The notes under the pieces: generated by a model | Database searches by the model: none | The model's input: only the letters and a program-made list of their open reading frames with translations | What the model was told of the DNA's origin: nothing | In this document: one piece after another, positions 60,106-64,000 of the stretch | Position numbering within the stretch: the stretch's first letter is position 1 | How the letters are laid out: every line of letters begins with the position of its first letter | Source of the DNA: Mesorhizobium liriopis | GTDB taxonomy: Bacteria > Pseudomonadota > Alphaproteobacteria > Rhizobiales > Rhizobiaceae | Assembly: GCF_024053505.1 (NCBI RefSeq) | Contig: NZ_JAMXQS010000010.1 | Coordinates: 1-64,000, forward strand | DNA length: 64,000 nucleotides | Direction: 5' to 3' | Translations under genes and position numbers: made by a program

Positions 60106-60495
60106 TCAGTCGACGGCGATAAGAGCTGCGGCGACAGCGCGGTCTTCGGCGAGAAGCACATTGAAGGTGCGGACGGCGGCACCAGTCGACATCGGGTCGG
60201 ACGCGATGCCGGCGGCTTTCAGAGCCTCCTTCAATTCCGGCGGAAGACGACGCAGGTCACGTCCCATGCCGACGAGCAGCACCTCGATCTGAAGCGATTC
60301 TCCAAGCACCTGCGCGAAGTCGGACGTTGTCAGCGCGTTCTGGTCGGCCGGGTTCCAACCGTGCACGCCGGATGGCAGGCAGAGGATGGAGCCCTTGTGC
60401 GACATGTCGGCAAACCGGAAGCCACCATTGCCGTAGGCATCGATGGGCGCACGGCCGGGGTAATGGGCCGCGCGAAACTCGATTCCCTTCGCCAC
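60106..60495 (-). CDS. Mth938/DUF498 domain protein, NDUFAF3-like
   Basis: A 129-residue protein of the Mth938 (DUF498) fold: IDAYGNGGFRFADMSHKGSILCLPSG, then EVLLVGMGRDLRRLPPEL and MSTGAAVRTFNVLLAEDRAVAAALI. The human member NDUFAF3 assembles respiratory complex I. It starts 1 nt after secF and is followed after 1 nt by the squalene-synthase-fold gene, so it lies within the secDF operon. Confidence 0.93.
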   Translation of the reverse strand: MAKGIEFRAAHYPGRAPIDAYGNGGFRFADMSHKGSILCLPSGVHGWNPADQNALTTSDFAQVLGESLQIEVLLVGMGRDLRRLPPELKEALKAAGIASDPMSTGAAVRTFNVLLAEDRAVAAALIAVD

Positions 60496-60496
60496 G

Positions 60497-61480
60497 TCAG
60501 CCGCGCGGTGCGGGCGTCGGCACGGCGCCGGGCTTGCTGGCCGAGCCGCCCTTCACCGCAGGCTTCACGGCCGCGTCCGTTTTTTCAGGTCGGAGGTTGA
60601 AGTAAATCAGGATCGGGCCGCCGATGAAGATCGAGGACGCGGTGGCGACGACGATGCCCCAGATCATGGAGGCCGTGAAGGAACGCACGACCGGACCGCC
60701 GAAGAGATAGAGCGAAACGAGCGCGAGCAGGATCGTCAGCGAGGTCATGATCGTGCGCGCGAGCGTCTGGTTGGTCGCGAGGTCGATCACGTCCGACATC
60801 GGCATCTGCTTGTAGCGGCGCAGGATCTCGCGGATACGGTCGAAGATGACGACCGTGTCGTTGAGCGAATAGCCGATCACGGTGAGGATAGCCGCCAAGC
60901 TCTGCAGGTTGAAGTCGATCTGCGTGAGGGCGAAGAAGCCGATCATCAGGATCGCATCGTGAACCAGCGTGGCGACGGCTGCTAGGCCGAACTGCCATTC
61001 GAAGCGGATCCAGATATAGGCCATGATGCCGGCGATGGTGAACAGCACCGCAAGCGTGCCGGTCCATGCCAGTTCACCCGACACGCGCGGGCCGACGACT
61101 TCTACGCGACGATAATCGTAATCGGTCTCCCCCAGCGCGGCGCGAACCTTCTGAACGACCTGCTGCTGGGCCTCATCCCCGCCCGGCTGCGTGGCGACGC
61201 GAATCAGCACTTCATTGGAATTGCCGATAGACTGGATCTGCACTTCGCCCAGCTCGAGCGCATCGAGTTTGGAGCGCACCTCGGCGATGTCGATCGGCTG
61301 CGAGTGGCCGCCGACCTCCATGACAGTGCCGCCCTTGAAGTCGATGCCCGAATTCACGCCGACCGTGAAGAAAAGCGCGAAGGACACGACGATGAGCAGC
61401 AGCGAGATCGGCGTGCGTACCTTGGCCCACTTCATGAATGGGTAAGTGGTGCCGTCTGGAACGAGACGAAGAGGCTTCAT
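60497..61480 (-). CDS. secF: Protein translocase subunit SecF
   Basis: Membrane partner of SecD in proton-driven pulling of exported proteins out of the SecYEG channel. The 327-residue product has six hydrophobic helices and the family motifs GIDFKGGTVMEV, GYSLNDTVVIFDRIRE and WGIVVATASSIFIGGPIL. The C-terminal tail is Lys/Pro-rich. It lies 22 bp after secD and 1 bp before the DUF498 gene. Confidence 0.97.
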   Translation of the reverse strand: MKPLRLVPDGTTYPFMKWAKVRTPISLLLIVVSFALFFTVGVNSGIDFKGGTVMEVGGHSQPIDIAEVRSKLDALELGEVQIQSIGNSNEVLIRVATQPGGDEAQQQVVQKVRAALGETDYDYRRVEVVGPRVSGELAWTGTLAVLFTIAGIMAYIWIRFEWQFGLAAVATLVHDAILMIGFFALTQIDFNLQSLAAILTVIGYSLNDTVVIFDRIREILRRYKQMPMSDVIDLATNQTLARTIMTSLTILLALVSLYLFGGPVVRSFTASMIWGIVVATASSIFIGGPILIYFNLRPEKTDAAVKPAVKGGSASKPGAVPTPAPRG

Positions 61481-61502
61481 GGATTAAGCTCGCTTATCCG
61501 GC

Positions 61503-63110
61503 TCAGAGCGGAATGGTCTTCGGACGGCTGTAGCGTGCCCAGGAGGCGACGATCAGGCGCGTCACGAGATAGGAGGTGAAAAGCGTCGAAACGATGCCGA
61601 TCGCCATGGTGACGGCAAAGCCACGCACCGGTCCGGAGCCCAGCCAGAACAGCGCGATGGCCGCGATCAGTGCCGTCAGGTGCGAATCGATGATGGTGGC
61701 GAAGGCACGGCGGAAGCCGGCATCGAGTGCCTGGATGACGGATTTGCCCTCCATTCGCTCTTCCCGGATACGTTCATAGATCAGCACGTTGGCATCAACC
61801 GCCATGCCCATGGTGAGCACGATACCCGCGATACCCGGCAGCGTCAGCGTCGCTTGCATGGCAGTCAGGATGCCGATCATCAGCGCATTGTTCGCGATCA
61901 GCGCGATATCGGCAAAGAAGCCGAGAAGCCCATAGCAGAGAATCATGAAAACCGCGATGGCAACGGTCGCGACCACACAGGCGATGATGCCCGCTCGGAT
62001 CGAGTCGGCACCCAGGCTCGGCCCGATGGTGCGCTCTTCTACGACCGTCAGCTTGGCCGGCAGCGAACCGGCGCGCAGGAGAATCGCGAGATCGTTCGCA
62101 GTCTGTGCGGTGAAAGATCCGCTGATCTGACCCGAACCGCCAAGAATGGGCTCGCGGATGACGGGTGCGGAAATCACCTTCTCATCGAGCACGATCGCGA
62201 AAGGCTTGCCGACATTCTGCTGCGTGACGCGGCCGAACTTCTGCGCGCCGCTGGAATTCAGACGGAAAGAAACGAGCGGCTCGTTGGTGCGCTGATCGAA
62301 TGAGGCTTGCGCATCGGCGAGATCGTCGCCGGTCAGAAGCGGAGCGGCATCGACAAAATAAGTCTGCGCCGGATTTTCCTGCGACACGAAAGGCAAGGAG
62401 TTTGGCGGACGGCTGGTCTGCGCCTGTGCGGTCGCAACCTGGCTCTGGACCAGGTGGAAGGTGAGCTGTGCCGTCTGGCCGACGAGGTTCTTGAGGCGCG
62501 CAGGATCGCCGAGGCCCGGCACTTCGACCAGAATGCGGTCCTGGCCCTGGCGCTGGATCGACGGCTCGACAGTGCCGAGCTGGTTGATGCGGCGCTCGAT
62601 GACTTCGATCGACTGGCTGACGATCTGGGAAACGCGCTGGTTCAGGCCTGCCTCGGATGCAGCGAGATTGACCACGCCGTCATTGGAGATGTTCAGATCG
62701 AATTCCTCGACACCGCCACCACCAAGCAAACTGCCCGAGAGCGGGTTGCGCAGCGGAGTGAGACGTTGGCGGGCCAATTCAACCTGCGAGGCATCGCGTA
62801 ACCGGAGTTGCACGCCATTCGGTGTTTCGCGCAGGTTGGAATAGCCGATGCGCGGCTCCTGTAGGAGAGCACCGCGCACTTCACCAGAAAGGCTGCGCAG
62901 ACGCTTCTGCAGGTAATCCTGCCGATCAACCTCATAAAGAAGATAGACGCCACCCTGAAGATCAAGACCGAGCACCATCTGGTGCTTGGGCAGCCAGTTC
63001 GGCAAACGGTCGAGCGTTTCCCTGGAGAAGAAATTGGGCAGGCAAAGCAGAACGCCCAGCGCGATCACGGCCCAGATGCCGAGCGTCTTCCAGCGCGAAA
63101 AGTGAAGCAT
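61503..63110 (-). CDS. secD: Protein translocase subunit SecD
   Basis: The 535-residue SecD has one N-terminal helix, the large periplasmic P1 domain (LGLDLQGGVYLLYEVD onwards) and five C-terminal helices with MGMAVDANVLIYERIREE. It acts with SecF and YajC. It follows yajC by 63 bp on the same strand. The N-terminal KHQMVLGLDLQGG is typical. Confidence 0.97.
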   Translation of the reverse strand: MLHFSRWKTLGIWAVIALGVLLCLPNFFSRETLDRLPNWLPKHQMVLGLDLQGGVYLLYEVDRQDYLQKRLRSLSGEVRGALLQEPRIGYSNLRETPNGVQLRLRDASQVELARQRLTPLRNPLSGSLLGGGGVEEFDLNISNDGVVNLAASEAGLNQRVSQIVSQSIEVIERRINQLGTVEPSIQRQGQDRILVEVPGLGDPARLKNLVGQTAQLTFHLVQSQVATAQAQTSRPPNSLPFVSQENPAQTYFVDAAPLLTGDDLADAQASFDQRTNEPLVSFRLNSSGAQKFGRVTQQNVGKPFAIVLDEKVISAPVIREPILGGSGQISGSFTAQTANDLAILLRAGSLPAKLTVVEERTIGPSLGADSIRAGIIACVVATVAIAVFMILCYGLLGFFADIALIANNALMIGILTAMQATLTLPGIAGIVLTMGMAVDANVLIYERIREERMEGKSVIQALDAGFRRAFATIIDSHLTALIAAIALFWLGSGPVRGFAVTMAIGIVSTLFTSYLVTRLIVASWARYSRPKTIPL

Positions 63111-63173
63111 AGGTGTTCCGTAAGCTCGGGCTCGGGGCCAACTGTGTATTCGGCCCCTCGACGGTCAAAGTGT

Positions 63174-63509
63174 TTATTTCGGGGCGTTCTGGTTGGCGAC
63201 CGGTTCGCCCTTTACGCGCACATCGGCAATCGTCGAGCGCAACGCGGTGACTTTCGCGCCGCCGAGATCGACTTCAAGCTCTGCATCGTTGATCACCTTG
63301 GTGACCTTTCCGACAAGCCCGCCCCCAGTCACAACCGTGTCACCACGGCGGATCGCCGCCAGCATTTCGCCGCGCTTCTTTAACTGCGTGCGCTGCGGGC
63401 GGATGATCAGGAAATACATGATCACGAAGATCAGAACGAATGGCAGGATGGAGATCAAGGCATCAGGCGTCACGCCCCCGGTTTGAGCATAGGCGGGCGT
63501 CACGAACAT
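63174..63509 (-). CDS. yajC: Preprotein translocase subunit YajC
   Basis: A 111-residue SecDF-associated membrane protein with a single helix (LISILPFVLIFVIMYFLII) followed by the family motif RPQRTQLKKRGEMLAAIRRGDTVVT. First gene of yajC-secD-secF-DUF498-squalene-synthase-like, with a good promoter 70-100 bp upstream. Confidence 0.96.
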   Translation of the reverse strand: MFVTPAYAQTGGVTPDALISILPFVLIFVIMYFLIIRPQRTQLKKRGEMLAAIRRGDTVVTGGGLVGKVTKVINDAELEVDLGGAKVTALRSTIADVRVKGEPVANQNAPK

Positions 63510-63580
63510 GAAGTGTCTCCAAGTGTCAGGATGATGGGGCGGCGACTCTTAAGCGAGCAATCTGCCGCGAAATTGCGCGG

Positions 63581-63608
63581 AATATAGTGACTCGAAGGTT
63601 CAATGCAA
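63581..63608 (-). promoter_or_regulatory. Promoter of the yajC-secD-secF operon
   Basis: On the minus strand TTGCAT (63608-63603) and TATATT (63586-63581) are 16 nt apart. It is divergent to the DUF815 ATPase gene. Confidence 0.5.
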
Positions 63609-63664
63609 CTGCGCGTGTCTCCTGCACTTCCACGCTTGCACAAGCCTTGCTAGGGCTCGCACCC

Positions 63665-64000
63665 ATGTCGGATCATTCGCAAGCCACCACCGGCGACATC
63701 GCCGCCCTTCTCGAACGCATCGCGCTGGCCCTGGAACGCTCCGCGCCACCGCGTCATGCGACGCCCGATTTCGAAGCAGCGGAGGCGTTCGTGTGGGAAC
63801 CGGCGCACAATGCCTTGCAACCGGTGCCGCGCGTCAATCGGGTCGAGATCGGGTTGATCCGGGGTGTGGATCGTGTGCGCGACATTCTGATCGACAACAC
63901 GAACCGCTTCGCGCGGGGCCTGCCGGCCAATAATGTGCTGCTGTGGGGCGCACGAGGCATGGGCAAGTCTTCTCTGGTGAAGGCAGCGCACAAGACGTCG
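63665..64000 (+). CDS. DUF815 AAA-type ATPase, N-terminal part (cut by window edge)
   Basis: The first 112 codons of an ATP-binding protein of the DUF815 family. The Walker A motif LLWGARGMGKSSLVKA is near the right edge. The N-terminal helix MSDHSQATTGDIAALLERIALALE and the FVWEPAHNALQPV segment are typical of the family in this order. No clear Shine-Dalgarno precedes the ATG. Role unknown; homologues are often next to yajC-secDF. Confidence 0.88.
   Translation, partial: MSDHSQATTGDIAALLERIALALERSAPPRHATPDFEAAEAFVWEPAHNALQPVPRVNRVEIGLIRGVDRVRDILIDNTNRFARGLPANNVLLWGARGMGKSSLVKAAHKTS

Overview
The window is a dense, high-GC chromosomal segment from an alphaproteobacterium, most likely of the order Hyphomicrobiales (Rhizobiales). 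The evidence is the gene content and order: rpsL-rpsG-fusA-tuf, pyrB with a non-catalytic pyrC-like partner, topA-rnr-DUF983-rpmG, divK, a secDF-yajC operon followed by a DUF498 gene, a DUF1127 gene followed by CCTCCTCCC-loop RNAs, and a class I PHA synthase. I see no phage, insertion sequence, CRISPR array or toxin-antitoxin module. This is core genome, and assignment below order level would be a guess.

Layout. 1-3207 (minus): str operon ending in a truncated tuf. 3.6-8.0 kb (plus): small unknown gene, pyrB, pyrC-like, plsY, dprA. 8.0-8.4 kb: divergent control region with a perfect 10-bp palindrome. 8.4-14.2 kb (plus): topA, rnr, DUF983, rpmG. 14.2-17.1 kb: divK (minus), then DUF3572, HAD hydrolase, dinB. 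17.1-17.8 kb: gene-free repeat region. 17.8-25.7 kb (plus): dnaE, a long inverted repeat, glutathione-dependent formaldehyde dehydrogenase, YaiI, DUF1345, and a cytochrome b / molybdopterin oxidoreductase pair. 25.8-30.3 kb: tandem glycine riboswitch controlling gcvT-gcvH-gcvP. 30.5-37.5 kb: parE, EamA transporter, DUF2336, nitroreductase, a secreted Gly-rich protein and an acyltransferase. 37.6-42.7 kb: thrS, yidD and a scaffold-like protein (minus), diverging from folE, hisI and a patatin. 42.7-47.5 kb (minus): recJ, hom, aminotransferase, lipoprotein. 47.6-55.3 kb (mostly plus): phaC, M15-type lipoprotein, tRNA-Glu, GNAT (minus), esterase, DUF4142, map, radC. 55.4-57.0 kb (minus): tig, tRNA-Leu. 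57.5-57.8 kb: DUF1127 gene plus three CCTCCTCCC-loop hairpins. 57.8-59.2 kb: trmFO. 59.3-63.5 kb (minus): yajC-secD-secF-DUF498-squalene-synthase-like operon. At the right edge is a truncated DUF815 ATPase.

Functional groups: translation (str operon, thrS, map, rpmG, tRNAs, trmFO), DNA topology and repair (topA, parE, dnaE, dinB, recJ, dprA, radC), one-carbon metabolism (riboswitch-controlled gcvTHP, folE, formaldehyde dehydrogenase), and export and envelope assembly (yajC-secD-secF, yidD, tig, plsY). The observations most worth a second look are the DUF1127-linked anti-Shine-Dalgarno RNA array with its structured leader, the pairing of bacterial homologues of two mitochondrial complex I assembly factors in the secDF operon, the palindromic operator upstream of topA, and the divK locus without pleD. 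Each builds on known families; I found no wholly undescribed multi-gene system.
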